This document shows positions 34,701 to 45,376 of a stretch of 64,000 nt of DNA, piece by piece. Under the pieces are notes generated by a model. That model was not told the origin of the DNA. It did no database searches and was given only the letters and a program-made list of their open reading frames with translations. Origin of the DNA: Staphylococcus sp. 17KM0847 (GTDB taxonomy: Bacteria > Bacillota > Bacilli > Staphylococcales > Staphylococcaceae); contig NZ_CP040781.1 of the NCBI RefSeq assembly GCF_013463155.1, forward strand, positions 682,001 to 746,000, written 5' to 3'. Numbering within the stretch: the stretch's first letter is position 1; every line of letters begins with the position of its first letter. The position numbers were made by a program, and so were the translations under genes.

Positions 34701-37700
34701 AATCACTGTCCGAATCAGAGTCACTGTCTGAATCCGAATCGCTGTCGGAATCTGAGTCACTATCAGAATCACTGTCGCTGTCAGAATCAGAGTCACTGTC
34801 GGAATCCGAATCACTGTCAGAATCCGAGTCGCTGTCAGAATCCGAGTCGCTATCAGAGTCCGAATCGCTGTCAGAATCAGAGTCGCTGTCGGAATCTGAG
34901 TCACTGTCTGAATCCGAATCGCTGTCCGAGTCTGAGTCGCTATCGGAATCAGAGTCGCTGTCAGAATCCGAGTCACTGTCAGAATCCGAGTCGCTATCGG
35001 AGTCCGAATCGCTATCAGAATCCGAATCGCTATCCGAGTCCGAATCGCTGTCGGAATCCGAGTCGCTATCGGAATCCGAATCACTGTCTGAATCCGAATC
35101 GCTGTCAGAGTCAGAATCACTATCTGAGTCAGAGTCGCTGTCGGAATCTGAGTCACTGTCTGAATCAGAATCGCTGTCAGAATCCGAGTCGCTATCAGAG
35201 TCGGAGTCGCTATCCGAGTCAGAGTCACTGTCTGAATCCGAATCGCTGTCAGAATCAGAATCACTATCTGAGTCAGAGTCGCTGTCGGAATCTGAGTCAC
35301 TGTCTGAATCAGAATCGCTGTCCGAGTCAGAGTCGCTATCCGAATCAGAGTCGCTGTCAGAATCAGAGTCACTGTCTGAATCCGAATCGCTATCGGAATC
35401 CGAGTCAGAATCATCTTCTATTTTATTTTCATAGAAACCTGAATCAATTGTTTCGTCGTTTTCTGTAAGGTTAACTTGAACAATTAGACCATTAGAATCT
35501 TTTTCCATATCATCACCTTGGTGTGAATCTGTTGGAATATAATTTTCAGGTGTTTCAAATTCAATAATATATTGATTTGGGTCTAGATTTTTAAATGAGT
35601 ATTCACCATTTTCATCAGTAGTAGTTCTTGAAATTTCATTACCATCTTTATCTTTTAAGATAACGGTAACATCTGGAATACCTTTTTCATCATCATTTTG
35701 AATCCCATCTTTATTATCATCTTTCCATACTAAATGACCTAATTTAAACTTTGGTTTTTTATGGAAACCAGAGTCGATCGTTAGATCGTCACCATCAAGG
35801 AGATCAACATCGATACGAAGGCCATCAGAATCGAGTTCATCATCATTGCCTTGTTCAGCTTGAGTAGGAACAAAGCCATCAGGTGTAGTAAATTCAACAG
35901 TGTAGTGACCTGAGTCTAAGTTGTCGAAAAGATATTGACCATTTTGGTCAGTCAAAGAACGAGCAATTTCGTTACCGTCAGAATCTTTAAGGATCACGGT
36001 TACGTTAGGAATGCCAGATTCATCATGACCTTGAATGCCATCTTTATTTGTATCTTCCCAAACAAAGTTACCTAATTTAAACTTTGGTTTTTTGTGGAAA
36101 CCAGAGTCGATCGTTAGATCGTCACCATCAAGGAGATCAACATCAATACGAAGACCATCAGAATCGAGTTCATCATCATTGCCTTGTTCAGCTTGAGTAG
36201 GAACAAAGCCATCAGGTGTAGTAAATTCAATAGTGTAGTGACCTGGGTCTAAGTTGTCGAAAAGGTATTGACCATTTTGGTCAGTCAAAGAACGAGCAAT
36301 TTCGTTACCGTCAGAATCTTTAAGGATCACGGTTACGTTAGGAATGCCAAATTCATCATGACCTTGAATGCCATCTTTATTTGTATCTTCCCAAACAAAG
36401 TTACCTAATTTAAATTTTGGTTTTTTATGGAAGCCTGAGTCAATTGTTAAATCGTCACCATCAAGGAGATCAACATCAATACGAAGACCATCAGAATCAA
36501 GTTCATCATCATTGCCTTGTTCAGCTTGAGTAGGAACAAAGCCATCAGGTGTAGTAAATTCAACAGTGTAGTGACCTGGGTCTAAGTTATCGAAAAGATA
36601 TTGACCATTTTGGTCAGTCAAAGAACGAGCAATTTCGTTACCGTCAGAATCTTTAAGGATCACGGTTACGTTAGGAATGCCAAATTCATCATGACCTTGA
36701 ATGCCATCTTTATTTGTATCTTCCCAAACAAAGTTACCTAATTTAAATTTTGGTTTTTTATGGAAGCCCGAGTCAATTGTTAAATCGTCACCATCAAGGA
36801 GATCAACATCAATACGAAGACCATCAGAATCAAGTTCATCATCATTGCCTTGTTCAGCTTGAGTAGGAACAAAGCCATCAGGTGTAGTAAATTCAACAGT
36901 GTAGTGACCTGGGTCTAAGTTATCGAAAAGATATTGACCATTTTGGTCAGTCAAAGAACGAGCAATTTCGTTACCGTCAGAATCTTTAAGGATCACGGTT
37001 ACGTTAGGAATGCCAAATTCATCATGACCTTGAATGCCATCTTTATTTGTATCTTCCCAAACAAAGTTACCTAATTTAAACTTTGGTTTTTTATGGAAAC
37101 CAGAGTCGATCGTTAAGTCATCGTGTTGAAGATCAACTTGAACTGAAAAGCCGTCCGAGTCATTCGCATCATTATGACCTTGATTTGTAGCAGTAGGGAC
37201 AAAACCATCAGGTGTAGTAAATTCAACAGTGTAGTGACCTGGGTCTAAGTTATCGAAAAGATATTGACCATTTTGGTCAGTCAAAGAACGAGCGATTTCG
37301 TTACCGTCAGAATCTTTAAGGATCACGGTTACGTTAGGAATGCCAGATTCATCATGACCTTGAATGCCATCTTTATTTGTATCTTCCCAAACAAAGTTAC
37401 CTAATTTAAATTTTGGTTCTCGATAGAAACCGGAATCAATCGTTAAGTCATCGTGTTGAAGGTCAACTTGAACTGAAAAGCCGTCCGAGTCATTCGCATC
37501 ATTATGACCTTGATTTGTAGCAGTAGGCATAAAGCCATCAGGTGTAGTAAATTCAACAGTATAATGACCGGGATCTAAGTTTTCAAAAAGATAATGACCA
37601 TTATTGTCAGTGGTTGTGTTTGCGACTTCTTGTCCTTGGTCATTTAATAAAACAACCGTAACGTTAGGAATACCAAGTTCATCAGTATCTTGAACCCCAT

Positions 37701-40488
37701 TTTTATTGGTATCTTCCCAGACAAAGTCACCTAGAACGAGTTTAGCTTCACGATGAAAGCCAGCGTCAATTGTCAAGTTATCAGAATCAGTGAGATCTAC
37801 ACTAACAATAGTACCATCAGAATCTTTATCACTATTATTGCCTTGATGAGTAGGCGAAGGAATAAAGCCATCAGGTGTGATGAATTCAACGATATAATGT
37901 CCCTTTACAAGTTTCTCGAAAAGATAGTGACCTGTATTATCGGTAGTCGTACGTGCAATTTCTTCACCGTTGTTATCTTTTAAAATAACAGTAACACCTG
38001 GAAGAGGATTTTCATTTACATCTTGAATCCCATTTTTATTCGTATCTTCCCAAACGTAATCACCTATCTTGAGTGTAGAGCCTTTATAGTAACCGGAATC
38101 AATGGTCATATTATCTTGTGTTAAGTTGACCTTAACGATAACACCATCAGAGTCTTTATCGTCGTTTGTACCTTGATTACTATCTGTTGGAATGTAACCT
38201 TTAGGGGCGAAGAATTCAACAGTGTAATGACCTTTTTTAAGATTTTCAAAGAGATATTGACCATTCTCATTTGTCGTTGTACGTGCAATCTCTTTTTCGT
38301 TTTCATCTTTAAGGATAACAGTCACATCGGCAATACCTGGTTCATTTGCATCTTGAATTCCATTTTTATTGGTATCTTCCCAAACAAAGTTCCCAAGTTT
38401 ATAAGAAAAGTTTGTTCTGTAAAAACCAGAATCGATTGTGAGGTCATCAGCTTCAATGTCAACATCGATAACTAAGCCATCCGAATCATTATCATCGGCA
38501 TCATCTTGTTCGGCTAATGTTGGTTTATAACCTTCAGGTGTGATGAATTCGACAGTATAATGACCAGCATCTAAGTTGTTAAACAAGTAGTGACCTGTTT
38601 CATCTGTTTTTGTGCGTTTAATAATACGACCATTAGAGTTTTTCAATAAGACGGCAACACCTTCGATACCGTGTTCATTGTCGTCTTGAATACCGTTTTT
38701 ATTTGTGTCTTCCCAAACGTAATCTCCGATAAGAAGTTTTGAACTATTTTTATAGAAGCCAGAATCAATTGTAAAATCATCATCTTGTAGCGAAACTTCT
38801 ACCTCTAAACCGTTTGAATCTGTACTTTCATCGCCACCTTGTTCAGTGTCTGTTGGATAGTAATCGGCTGGTGGAATAAATTGTACGATATAGTCATTTG
38901 GTTTTAAGTCTTCAAAGACATAATGACCCGTTTTATCAGTCGTTGTGCGTTTTAATTCTTTACCTGACGCATTTTTTAAAATAACAGTGACGTTTGCCAA
39001 TCCATCTTCACTATCGTCTTGGATACCATCTTGGTTTTTATCGATCCAAACATAGTCCCCTAAACGAAATGTTGATTTTTCTTTATAAAAACCAGAGTCA
39101 ATGGATACGTCATCGTTCGTGAGGTTAACATTGACTACTGTACCATCAGAGTCGACATCTTCATAACCTGGATTTTGGAAATTAGCTTTTGTTGGTTTGT
39201 AACCTGGTGGCGTAACAAATTCCACGATGTATTGATTAGGTTCTAAATTTTCAAAAGCGTATTGACCTGTTTCATCTGTTAAGGTACGTTTGATTTCTTT
39301 ACCTTGATGATCCTTTAAGATGACGGTGATATTTGGGATACCTGATTCATCAGAGTCTTGAACACCATCTCTATTTTCATCAAGCCAAACCGTATCTCCA
39401 ATTTTATATTTAGGTTTAAGCTGATAGAAACCAGAATCAATAGTCATATCATCATGAGTTAAATAAACATCAACTTCTAAACCATCTGAATCAGCAGTAT
39501 CATCATTGCCTTGTTCAGCTAATGTTGTATGGTAACCATCCGGTGTTTCAAACTTAACAATATATCTACCGGCATCAAGGTTATTAAATTCATAGTAACC
39601 GGATTGATCTGTTGTTGTTTGTTTCAAAAATCTGCCCGATGATGTATGCAGTGTAACGGATACATTAGATATACCGTTTTCGCTTAAATCTTGAATACCA
39701 TTTTTATTCGCATCATCCCAAACATAGTTACCTAAACGATATTTTGTATATACAGGTCTTGGAGGAGGAGGCGGTGGTGCGCCACAACCACATGGTGTTT
39801 TATAACGTAAAGCATTATAGCCACCATAATAACCAGCTGAACGGAACATCACATAGTTATTACGTGCAAAAGCTAACTGTCGTTCTTCTGTTGGAATATC
39901 TTGTGTTGGTAAAGTTGTAGCTTTATCAATAACAGATGCACTCAAATGTTGTTCTTCTTCTGGTAACGCAAAGGATGTTGGCAATGTACTTGGTGGTTGT
40001 TCGTTTTGTTGGACATCTTGTTCGGTATTCAATGGTGTAGTACGAGGTGGTGTCTCGAGGTTTGTGAAAAATTTCGCTTCGTCTTCAGAAATTTCATCGT
40101 CTTGCTCAAGTGATTCCGTGTTGTTCGTGTTTGCTGTGTCTTCAGATGTGTGAATAACATCTTTGGTTGGTGTAGTGTCTTGCTCGTCTGCTGTGCTATT
40201 GGTTTGAGTTGTTGCTTCATTATCAGCGATTATTACTTCTTTGACTTCTGATGAGTTGTCGGTAGCTGATTGTTCAATATTGTCTGATGCAATGTCATTT
40301 AAATCATCAGTGGTGTCATCAATCAGAGATTCAGAAGTTTGCTGATTGTCAATTTCATTCGCTTTGGCATCATTACTTAATCCGAATAATAATGTTGTTC
40401 CGACTAAAATAGATGCCGTTCCAACGGTGAATTTTCGAATAGAGTATTTATTTAGCCTATTCGGAATAAAATCATACTTCTTATTCAT
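31771..40488 (-). CDS. Giant LPXTG-anchored Sdr-like surface protein: 13 B repeats and a very long Ser-Asp stalk, no A domain
   Basis: A 2905-residue wall protein. Residues 1-43 are a YSIRK-type signal peptide ([18 protein letters not shown]) that directs septal secretion. Residues 44-248 are acidic, Thr/Gln/Asn-rich and probably disordered, ending in a Tyr/Gly patch, CGCG (Cys 233 and 235) and six Pro. Thirteen SdrD/Cna-type B repeats of 110-113 residues follow (about 249-1688). Each opens with a G-[DN]-[FYT]-VW-[EDLI]-D motif and an Asp/Asn loop of the calcium-binding kind, and ends TIDSGFY/H. Residues about 1692-2866 are Ser-Asp repeats, then LPNTG at 2869-2873, a hydrophobic segment and RKKKRHEQE for sortase A anchoring. 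SdrC/D/E have a ligand-binding N2-N3 region of several hundred residues; here there is no room for one. Binding partner unknown. The gene lies alone between priA and def-like, where I recall no such gene in S. aureus. Confidence 0.95.
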   Translation of the reverse strand: MNKKYDFIPNRLNKYSIRKFTVGTASILVGTTLLFGLSNDAKANEIDNQQTSESLIDDTTDDLNDIASDNIEQSATDNSSEVKEVIIADNEATTQTNSTADEQDTTPTKDVIHTSEDTANTNNTESLEQDDEISEDEAKFFTNLETPPRTTPLNTEQDVQQNEQPPSTLPTSFALPEEEQHLSASVIDKATTLPTQDIPTEERQLAFARNNYVMFRSAGYYGGYNALRYKTPCGCGAPPPPPPRPVYTKYRLGNYVWDDANKNGIQDLSENGISNVSVTLHTSSGRFLKQTTTDQSGYYEFNNLDAGRYIVKFETPDGYHTTLAEQGNDDTADSDGLEVDVYLTHDDMTIDSGFYQLKPKYKIGDTVWLDENRDGVQDSDESGIPNITVILKDHQGKEIKRTLTDETGQYAFENLEPNQYIVEFVTPPGYKPTKANFQNPGYEDVDSDGTVVNVNLTNDDVSIDSGFYKEKSTFRLGDYVWIDKNQDGIQDDSEDGLANVTVILKNASGKELKRTTTDKTGHYVFEDLKPNDYIVQFIPPADYYPTDTEQGGDESTDSNGLEVEVSLQDDDFTIDSGFYKNSSKLLIGDYVWEDTNKNGIQDDNEHGIEGVAVLLKNSNGRIIKRTKTDETGHYLFNNLDAGHYTVEFITPEGYKPTLAEQDDADDNDSDGLVIDVDIEADDLTIDSGFYRTNFSYKLGNFVWEDTNKNGIQDANEPGIADVTVILKDENEKEIARTTTNENGQYLFENLKKGHYTVEFFAPKGYIPTDSNQGTNDDKDSDGVIVKVNLTQDNMTIDSGYYKGSTLKIGDYVWEDTNKNGIQDVNENPLPGVTVILKDNNGEEIARTTTDNTGHYLFEKLVKGHYIVEFITPDGFIPSPTHQGNNSDKDSDGTIVSVDLTDSDNLTIDAGFHREAKLVLGDFVWEDTNKNGVQDTDELGIPNVTVVLLNDQGQEVANTTTDNNGHYLFENLDPGHYTVEFTTPDGFMPTATNQGHNDANDSDGFSVQVDLQHDDLTIDSGFYREPKFKLGNFVWEDTNKDGIQGHDESGIPNVTVILKDSDGNEIARSLTDQNGQYLFDNLDPGHYTVEFTTPDGFVPTATNQGHNDANDSDGFSVQVDLQHDDLTIDSGFHKKPKFKLGNFVWEDTNKDGIQGHDEFGIPNVTVILKDSDGNEIARSLTDQNGQYLFDNLDPGHYTVEFTTPDGFVPTQAEQGNDDELDSDGLRIDVDLLDGDDLTIDSGFHKKPKFKLGNFVWEDTNKDGIQGHDEFGIPNVTVILKDSDGNEIARSLTDQNGQYLFDNLDPGHYTVEFTTPDGFVPTQAEQGNDDELDSDGLRIDVDLLDGDDLTIDSGFHKKPKFKLGNFVWEDTNKDGIQGHDEFGIPNVTVILKDSDGNEIARSLTDQNGQYLFDNLDPGHYTIEFTTPDGFVPTQAEQGNDDELDSDGLRIDVDLLDGDDLTIDSGFHKKPKFKLGNFVWEDTNKDGIQGHDESGIPNVTVILKDSDGNEIARSLTDQNGQYLFDNLDSGHYTVEFTTPDGFVPTQAEQGNDDELDSDGLRIDVDLLDGDDLTIDSGFHKKPKFKLGHLVWKDDNKDGIQNDDEKGIPDVTVILKDKDGNEISRTTTDENGEYSFKNLDPNQYIIEFETPENYIPTDSHQGDDMEKDSNGLIVQVNLTENDETIDSGFYENKIEDDSDSDSDSDSDSDSDSDSDSDSDSDSDSDSDSDSDSDSDSDSDSDSDSDSDSDSDSDSDSDSDSDSDSDSDSDSDSDSDSDSDSDSDSDSDSDSDSDSDSDSDSDSDSDSDSDSDSDSDSDSDSDSDSDSDSDSDSDSDSDSDSDSDSDSDSDSDSDSDSDSDSDSDSDSDSDSDSDSDSDSDSDSDSDSDSDSDSDSDSDSDSDSDSDSDSDSDSDSDSDSDSDSDSDSDSDSDSDSDSDSDSDSDSDSDSDSDSDSDSDSDSDSDSDSDSDSDSDSDSDSDSDSDSDSDSDSDADSDSDSDSDSDSDSDSDSDSDSDSDSDSDSDSDSDSDSDSDSDSDSDSDSDSDSDSDSDSDSDSDSDSDSDSDSDSDSDSDSDSDSDSDSDSDSDSDSDSDSDSDSDSDSDSDSDSDSDSDSDSDSDSDSDSDSDSDSDSDSDSDSDSDSDSDSDSDSDSDSDSDSDSDSDSDSDSDSDSDSDSDSDSDSDSDSDSDSDSDSDSDSDSDSDSDSDSDSDSDSDSDSDSDSDSDSDSDSDSDSDSDSDSDSDSDSDSDSDSDSDSDSDSDSDSDSDSDSDSDSDSDSDSDSDSDSDADSDSDSDSDSDSDSDSDSDSDSDSDSDSDSDSDSDSDSDSDSDSDSDSDSDSDSDSNSDSDSDSDSDSDSDSDSDSDSDSDSDSDSDSDSDSDSDSDSDSDSDSDSDSDSDSDSDSDSDSDSDSDSDSDSDSDSDSDSDSDSDSDSDSDSDSDSDSDSDSDSDSDSDSDSDSDSDSDSDSDSDSDSDSDSDSDSDSDSDSDSDSDSDSDSDSDSDSDSDSDSDSDSDSDSDSDSDSDSDSDSDSDSDSDSDSDSDSDSDSDSDSDSDSDSDSDADSDSDSDSDSDSDSDSDSDSDSDSDSDSDSDSDSDSDSDSDSDSDSDSDSDSDSDSDSDSDSDSDSDSDSDSDSDSDSDSDSDSDSDSDSDSDSDSDSDSDSDSDSDSDSDSDSDSDSDSDSDADSDSDSDSDSDSDSDSDSDSDSDSDSDSDSDSDSDSDSDSDSDSDSDSDSDSDSDSDSDSDSDSDSDSDSDSDSDSDSDSDSDSDSDSDSDSDSDSDSDSDSDSDSDSDSDSDSDSDSDSDSDSDSDSDSDSDSDSDSDSDSDSDSDSDSDSDSDSDSDSDSDSDSDSDSDSDSDSDSNSDSDSLGLPNTGQSSTNPTLFGTLFAGLGSLILFGRKKKRHEQE
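31870..31884 (-). other. Sortase A sorting signal LPNTG
   Basis: Codons for LPNTG, 37 residues before the C-terminus, followed by a hydrophobic stretch ([16 protein letters not shown]) and a basic tail. This is the complete cell wall sorting signal of the Sdr-like protein; sortase would cut between Thr and Gly. Confidence 0.95.
31891..35414 (-). repeat. Ser-Asp repeat region (about 3.5 kb of GAY-TCN/AGY hexamers)
   Basis: About 1170 codons alternating Asp and Ser, with only four Ala (near 32443, 32816, 33635, 34523) and two Asn (near 31906 and 33473) substitutions. The hexamers are arranged in a dominant 18-base unit in which Ser codons run TCN, AGY, TCN. The register is broken at scattered places where a 12-base unit occurs. 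The reverse strand is also open over the whole length. Long arrays like this often change length by slipped-strand or recombination events, and assembly errors are common. Confidence 0.97.
35420..39744 (-). repeat. Array of 13 SdrD-type B repeats, including five nearly identical 330-333 bp copies
   Basis: Copies B1 to B7 (C-terminal end near 37415) have diverged from each other. B8 to B12 (37414 down to 35753) are almost identical at the DNA level, with a 333-base period (330 for B8). They differ by a few changes such as DEFG/DESG, PGHYT/SGHYT and VEF/IEF. B13 (35752-35420) is divergent again. B8 is a hybrid: its first half matches B9-B12 and its second half ([20 protein letters not shown]) matches B7. 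Confidence 0.93.
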
Positions 40489-40540
40489 ATTTACACCCCT
40501 ATACAGTTGAGATTAGCGGTATATCAATACTGCTACAATG

Positions 40541-40569
40541 ATTATATGCTAACATTTTTATAAAAACAA
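40541..40569 (-). promoter_or_regulatory. Promoter candidate of the Sdr-like gene
   Basis: On the minus strand, TTGTTT (40569-40564) and a perfect TATAAT (40546-40541) are 17 bases apart, about 52 bases before the ATG. A strong ribosome site AGGGGTG lies just before the start. The rest of the 323-base gap to the deformylase-like gene is very AT-rich and has no ORF. Confidence 0.55.
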
Positions 40570-40751
40570 CATCGAAATTAAGTTTTAAAAATTATATTAT
40601 TGTTATTTTAGAATAGTTAAAATTAGAGTTTGAGACTATTGTTTTTCTTGATTTTTGCAGTTGATTTATAAATAAAGGTAAAATGTGTTGATATATATCA
40701 TCAAATAAGTGTCATATCGCGTTTTTTGTTATGATAAAAGTAAGTGATGCT

Positions 40752-40779
40752 ATCGTTGTACGATGAATTAGTCTATAAT
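40752..40779 (+). promoter_or_regulatory. Candidate -10 element and small palindrome before the deformylase-like gene
   Basis: TATAAT at 40774-40779 lies 33 bases before the ATG. The place where a -35 box should be (40751-40756) is poor but overlaps the palindrome ATCGT-TGT-ACGAT (40752-40764). That could be an operator for an activator or repressor, or chance. Confidence 0.35.
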
Positions 40780-40811
40780 GAAATGATGAATTTTGATGAG
40801 GAGTGTGCTGT

Positions 40812-41300
40812 ATGGCGGTGAGAAAAATATTAAATTATACAATGACAAATTTAAGAAAAAAAACATCAAATGTTACAGTGTTTGATCAAAACATAGTATC
40901 GCTCATACAAGATTTGGAAGATACAATGTATGAAGCAGGAGGACAAGCCTTATCAGCACCACAGATTGGTGTGAATCAACAAGTTGCCATTGTGGATATG
41001 GGTGTAGAAGGTTTACTGCAGCTCATCAATCCTGTACTGGTTTCTGCTAGTACAGAGATGACTACTGAAATAGAAGGTTGTTTGAGTATACCTAATCGCT
41101 ATGGAGAGGTAACACGCAGTCGTATGATTGTTGTGAAAAGTTACGATGTAAACGGCAATCAAGTCGAGTTGACGGCATATGACGATATTGCACGTATGAT
41201 TTTACATGAGATAGACACGCTGAATGGCACGTTGTTTATTGACAAAATGGATAAAGAAATCCCATTAGAAGCATTGGAGGCGTATTTGGATTATGAGTAA
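40812..41300 (+). CDS. Peptide deformylase-like protein, probably inactive
   Basis: A 162-residue member of the deformylase family, lying before fmt as in many bacteria. Motif 1 is present as ALSAPQIG (near 37-44) and motif 2 as EGCLS (88-92, with the metal-binding Cys 90). Motif 3, normally HExDH, reads HEIDT (132-136): His 132 and Glu 133 are kept but the second zinc-binding His is Thr 136 (ACG at 41217-41219). The usual N-terminal HP-L segment is also changed. S. aureus carries a deformylase-like paralogue here that, as I recall, has lost other active-site residues, so a genuine def is expected elsewhere. The start is the ATG eight bases after GAGGAG. The reading frame is intact, so it is probably still made. 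Confidence 0.85.
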   Translation: MAVRKILNYTMTNLRKKTSNVTVFDQNIVSLIQDLEDTMYEAGGQALSAPQIGVNQQVAIVDMGVEGLLQLINPVLVSASTEMTTEIEGCLSIPNRYGEVTRSRMIVVKSYDVNGNQVELTAYDDIARMILHEIDTLNGTLFIDKMDKEIPLEALEAYLDYE

Positions 41301-42228
41301 GATTATTTTTATGGGAACACCTGATTTTTCGAAACCTATACTAGAAATGCTAATCAAAACAGAAGAAGTGGTGGCTGTTGTGACACAGCCTGATCGTCCT
41401 GTAGGTAGAAAGCGTAAGCTCACACCACCACCTGTTAAGGAAGTGGCATTGGCACATGATATTCCGGTATATCAACCCGAAAAACTAATAGGTTCAGAGA
41501 CTTTAGAGGAATTGTTAACATTGCCATGTGATTTGATTGTTACAGCTGCATTTGGTCAATTATTACCAGAAGTTTTGTTGAATTATCCAACGCATGGTGC
41601 TGTAAATGTGCATGCCTCTTTACTACCTAAATATCGTGGAGGCGCACCGATCCATCAAGCGATTATTGATGGAGAGGGTGAAACAGGTGTGACTATTATG
41701 TATATGGTCAAAAAACTAGACGCGGGTGATATTATTTCACAGCGTGCTATTCCGATTGAAACTTCCGACAATGTAGGTACAATGCATGATAAATTAAGTG
41801 CACTTGGCACGGAGTTGTTAGAGGAAGTACTACCTAGCCTTTTAAACGGAACGAATACACGTATCCCTCAAGATGATGCTCATGCCACATTTGCTTCAAA
41901 TATTTTGCGTGAAGATGAATTGATTGATTGGGAAAAAGATGCGAAAGCGATTTTTAATCATATTCGAGGATTATCTCCATGGCCTGTGGCATATACAAAA
42001 ATGGATGATAAAGTGATGAAAGTTTATCAGGCAGAAATAGTGCAAAATAAGCAAGGCGAAGCAGGGCGTATTATTGAAGTAACGAAAAAGCACATTATTG
42101 TGGGAACGGGTTCTCAAGATGCAATCGCTTTGACTGAAATTCAGCTTGCTGGTAAGAAACGCATGCCTGTCGCAAACTTTTTAAGTGGTGTGCAAGATGA
42201 ACTTGTTGGAAAGGATTTACAATCATGA
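41293..42228 (+). CDS. fmt: Methionyl-tRNA formyltransferase
   Basis: A 311-residue enzyme that formylates initiator Met-tRNA using 10-formyl-THF. The N-terminal domain begins [17 protein letters not shown], the catalytic and folate-binding stretch [20 protein letters not shown] is near 105-124, and the C-terminal OB-fold tRNA-binding domain covers about 205-311. Overlaps the deformylase-like gene by eight bases and rsmB by four, so expression is coupled. Confidence 0.97.
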   Translation: MSKIIFMGTPDFSKPILEMLIKTEEVVAVVTQPDRPVGRKRKLTPPPVKEVALAHDIPVYQPEKLIGSETLEELLTLPCDLIVTAAFGQLLPEVLLNYPTHGAVNVHASLLPKYRGGAPIHQAIIDGEGETGVTIMYMVKKLDAGDIISQRAIPIETSDNVGTMHDKLSALGTELLEEVLPSLLNGTNTRIPQDDAHATFASNILREDELIDWEKDAKAIFNHIRGLSPWPVAYTKMDDKVMKVYQAEIVQNKQGEAGRIIEVTKKHIIVGTGSQDAIALTEIQLAGKKRMPVANFLSGVQDELVGKDLQS

Positions 42229-43526
42229 CTAATGTACGTGAGTTTGCGTTTCAAACGTTAGAAGCTGTGTTAAAAAATGGTGCGTACAGTAATTTAAAAA
42301 TGAATGAAACTTTACAAAAGTATGATTTAAGTGGTGCGGATCGAGGGTTATATACGGCTCTTGTTTATGGAACTTTACAGCGTAAGTTAACACTGGACTT
42401 TTATTTGAAGCCCTTTATCCAAACGAAGATAAAAGGATGGGTAAGACGATTATTATGGATGACGCTTTATCAGTATATTTATATGGATAAGATACCTGTT
42501 CATGCATTGATTAATGAAGCGGTTATAATTGCCAAAAAACGTGGAGGCAAACAAACCGGTAATACTGTTAATGCTATACTGCGTCAATTAACTTCTAAAC
42601 CACTACGTAATATAGATGACATTCAAAATCAAGATGAGCGTTTATCCATTCAATACAGTTTACCCATATGGATCATTCGTCATTGGCGTACACATTATGG
42701 TGATGAGGTTGCAGCCCGTATTGCCGAATATATGCTTCTGCCCTCTACACAATCAGTCCGCGTAAATCGAACGCAATTAACGGTAGATGAAGCAGTTACA
42801 TATTTAGAACAAGAGGGGTACGTTGTTGAACGAGATAAAGAGATTGAACATTGTCTGCATGTTTCTGGTATGGGCGTAATGCAATCAAAATGTTTCCAAC
42901 GCGGTTTTATCAGTATACAAGATAAGAGCTCAATGTTTGTGGCTGAAATGATGGATTTACAATATGGTGATACTGTCCTTGATAGTTGTAGTGCACCAGG
43001 AGGAAAAGCGTGTCATATGGCAGAAATTTTAAATGGAAAAGGCTCGATTTTGGCAACAGATATCCATGCACATAAAATTGACCTGATTCAGCATAATATC
43101 GATAAGCTGAGCCTTTCAGGCATCCAGGCACAACAGCATGATGCGACAGTACCGTATGCTTCAACATTTGATCGTATATTAGTAGATGCACCGTGCAGTG
43201 GGCTCGGTGTATTGCGCCATAAGCCAGAAATTCGCTATACGATAACACCTAAGGATATAGAGGGGCTTGTAGCGTTACAACTCCAAATATTAGAAAATGT
43301 AACACAAAGTTTAAAAACGGGTGGCGAACTCGTCTATTCAACATGTACAATAGAACAAATGGAAAATGAAAATGTAATATATACGTTTTTAAAAGCACAC
43401 TCAGAGTTTGAATTTACAACAATTTCGGATCCGAGAACGGGAGAACAAGTTAAAACATTACAGCTATTACCACAAGACTTTAATACAGATGGCTTTTTTA
43501 TAACAAAGATTAGAAAGAAAGGATAA
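42225..43526 (+). CDS. rsmB: 16S rRNA (cytosine-967-C5) methyltransferase RsmB
   Basis: A 433-residue protein with an N-terminal NusB-like RNA-binding domain (about 1-140) and a SAM-dependent m5C methyltransferase domain. The SAM site is [18 protein letters not shown] near 248-265, and the two catalytic cysteines are in [17 protein letters not shown] and YSTCTIE. Also known as Sun/RrmB. Overlaps fmt by four bases (ATGA). Confidence 0.95.
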   Translation: MTNVREFAFQTLEAVLKNGAYSNLKMNETLQKYDLSGADRGLYTALVYGTLQRKLTLDFYLKPFIQTKIKGWVRRLLWMTLYQYIYMDKIPVHALINEAVIIAKKRGGKQTGNTVNAILRQLTSKPLRNIDDIQNQDERLSIQYSLPIWIIRHWRTHYGDEVAARIAEYMLLPSTQSVRVNRTQLTVDEAVTYLEQEGYVVERDKEIEHCLHVSGMGVMQSKCFQRGFISIQDKSSMFVAEMMDLQYGDTVLDSCSAPGGKACHMAEILNGKGSILATDIHAHKIDLIQHNIDKLSLSGIQAQQHDATVPYASTFDRILVDAPCSGLGVLRHKPEIRYTITPKDIEGLVALQLQILENVTQSLKTGGELVYSTCTIEQMENENVIYTFLKAHSEFEFTTISDPRTGEQVKTLQLLPQDFNTDGFFITKIRKKG

Positions 43527-43531
43527 GTGAG

Positions 43532-44626
43532 ATGATCACTGCAGAAAAGAAACGAAAAAATAAGTTTTTACCTGATTTTGATAAGCAATCGATTTATTCA
43601 TTGCGTTTTGATGAGATGAAAGATTGGTTGAAAGCACATGGACAACAGAGCTTTAGAGCGAAGCAAATTTTTGAATGGCTATACGATAAACGCGTGAATC
43701 ATTTTGAGGAGATGACTAATCTTTCTAAAAGTTTACGCCAGTTATTAGCAGATCATTTTACGATGACAACTTTACAGACAGTCGTGCGTCAAGAAAGTCG
43801 TGATGGTACGATTAAATTTTTGTTTGAACTGCAAGACGGCTATACAATTGAAACGGTTTTGATGCGTCATGATTATGGTAATTCCGTCTGTGTCACGACA
43901 CAAGTTGGATGTAGGATTGGGTGTACATTTTGTGCGTCGACTTTAGGTGGATTGAAACGAAACCTTGAATCGGGTGAAATTGTATCACAAGTATTGACAG
44001 TTCAAAAAGCATTGGATGAAACAGACGAACGTGTATCATCTATTGTGATTATGGGTATTGGTGAGCCGTTTGAAAATTATGATGAGATGATGGATTTCTT
44101 GAAAATTGTAAATGATGATAATGGTTTAAACATCGGTGCACGTCATATTACAGTGTCAACATCAGGGATTATTCCACGTATTTATGATTTTGCGGATGAG
44201 TCATTACAAATTAACTTTGCAATTAGTTTACATGCTGCAAATAATGAAATTCGCTCAAAACTGATGCCGATTAATCGAGCATACGATGTGACGAAGCTGA
44301 TTGAAGCGATTGAATACTATCAACAAAAAACAAATCGTCGTATTACATTTGAATATGGACTATTCGGTGGCGTTAATGATCAAATTGTTCATGCAAGAGA
44401 ATTGGCGGCATTGATTCAACATTTAAATTGCCATGTGAATCTGATTCCAGTGAATCATGTACCAGAGCGTAATTATGTAAAAACACCTAAAGAGGATATT
44501 TTTAAATTTGAACAAGAATTAAAGAGATTAGGGATCAATGCAACGATTCGTCGAGAACAAGGCGCGGATATCGATGCCGCTTGTGGTCAGTTAAGAGCGA
44601 AGGAACGAGAAGCAGAAACGAGGTAG
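43532..44626 (+). CDS. rlmN: Dual-specificity 23S rRNA A2503 / tRNA A37 methyltransferase RlmN
   Basis: A 364-residue radical-SAM enzyme that makes m2A2503 in 23S rRNA and m2A37 in tRNAs. The radical-SAM CxxxCxxC motif is in [12 protein letters not shown] near 126-137. The methyl-carrying catalytic Cys residues are the one in DAACGQLR near the C-terminus and one in the central domain. This is RlmN rather than Cfr judging by its housekeeping location and N-terminal extension. Confidence 0.95.
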   Translation: MITAEKKRKNKFLPDFDKQSIYSLRFDEMKDWLKAHGQQSFRAKQIFEWLYDKRVNHFEEMTNLSKSLRQLLADHFTMTTLQTVVRQESRDGTIKFLFELQDGYTIETVLMRHDYGNSVCVTTQVGCRIGCTFCASTLGGLKRNLESGEIVSQVLTVQKALDETDERVSSIVIMGIGEPFENYDEMMDFLKIVNDDNGLNIGARHITVSTSGIIPRIYDFADESLQINFAISLHAANNEIRSKLMPINRAYDVTKLIEAIEYYQQKTNRRITFEYGLFGGVNDQIVHARELAALIQHLNCHVNLIPVNHVPERNYVKTPKEDIFKFEQELKRLGINATIRREQGADIDAACGQLRAKEREAETR

Positions 44627-44632
44627 ATAGTG

Positions 44633-45376
44633 ATGTTAAACGCAGAACTCTATTCAATTGCCGGACATTATCGTGATCAGAACGAAGATGCCGCAGGGGT
44701 GTTTTATAATCAAACAGATCAACAACTATTGGTCATATGTGATGGAATGGGAGGTCATCTTGCTGGAGAAGTTGCTTCTCGTTATGTTGTTGAGGCATTA
44801 CAAGAACGATTTACAGCAGAAAATTTAATAGAGGAACATCAAGCAGAAGCATGGCTGAAACAAACCCTTCAAGATATTAATCGAGAACTCTACATATTTG
44901 CGCACGAAAACCCTAATTATACAGGTATGGGAACGACATGTGTCTGTGCACTCGTATTCGACCATCATATTGTAGTTGCTAATATTGGGGATTCTCGAGC
45001 ATATCTTATGAACAACCGAAATTGTGACCTCATCACAATAGACCATACATTCGTGAACCAACTCGTTATGTTGGGACAAATTACTGAGGAAGAAGCATAT
45101 CATCATCCTAAGCGTAATATTATTACAAAAGTGATGGGGACAGACAAACATGTAACGCCTGATATTTTTACAAAGCGTACGCATTTTTATCGATATTTAT
45201 TGTTGAATACGGATGGATTAACAGACTATGTCACACCGAGTGAAGTACATGAAGTCTTAAATCAACACGACATACTCCAACAAGCGGGCGATGCATTGTT
45301 GGCGCGTGCAGAACATAATGAAGCACGAGATAATGTATCGTTTATTTTAGCGGAGATTGCAGGTGATCCGGTATGA
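44633..45376 (+). CDS. stp: PP2C-family serine/threonine phosphatase Stp
   Basis: A 247-residue metal-dependent phosphatase that reverses PknB phosphorylation. PP2C motifs are seen: RDQNEDAAGVF near 16-26, VICDGMGGH near 36-44, NIGDSRAYL near 116-124 and NTDGLTDYV near 190-198, plus EARDNVSFI near the end. Start is the ATG after AGGTAGATAGTG; a GTG three bases earlier is also in frame. Overlaps pknB by four bases, the usual phosphatase-kinase pair. Confidence 0.95.
   Translation: MLNAELYSIAGHYRDQNEDAAGVFYNQTDQQLLVICDGMGGHLAGEVASRYVVEALQERFTAENLIEEHQAEAWLKQTLQDINRELYIFAHENPNYTGMGTTCVCALVFDHHIVVANIGDSRAYLMNNRNCDLITIDHTFVNQLVMLGQITEEEAYHHPKRNIITKVMGTDKHVTPDIFTKRTHFYRYLLLNTDGLTDYVTPSEVHEVLNQHDILQQAGDALLARAEHNEARDNVSFILAEIAGDPV

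Noticed and set aside
31891-35414. Possible CRISPR array because of dense short repeats
   Set aside because: Hexamer/18-mer coding repeats without unique spacers, inside a long ORF.
31815-35468. Very long open frames of about 1200 codons on the plus strand and a second minus frame across the SD region
   Set aside because: They are by-products of the GAY-TCN/AGY repeat; no ribosome site or promoter, and the real frame carries signal peptide, B repeats and LPNTG.
44825-45184. 119-codon antisense ORF inside stp
   Set aside because: No supporting signals and the sense gene has all PP2C motifs.
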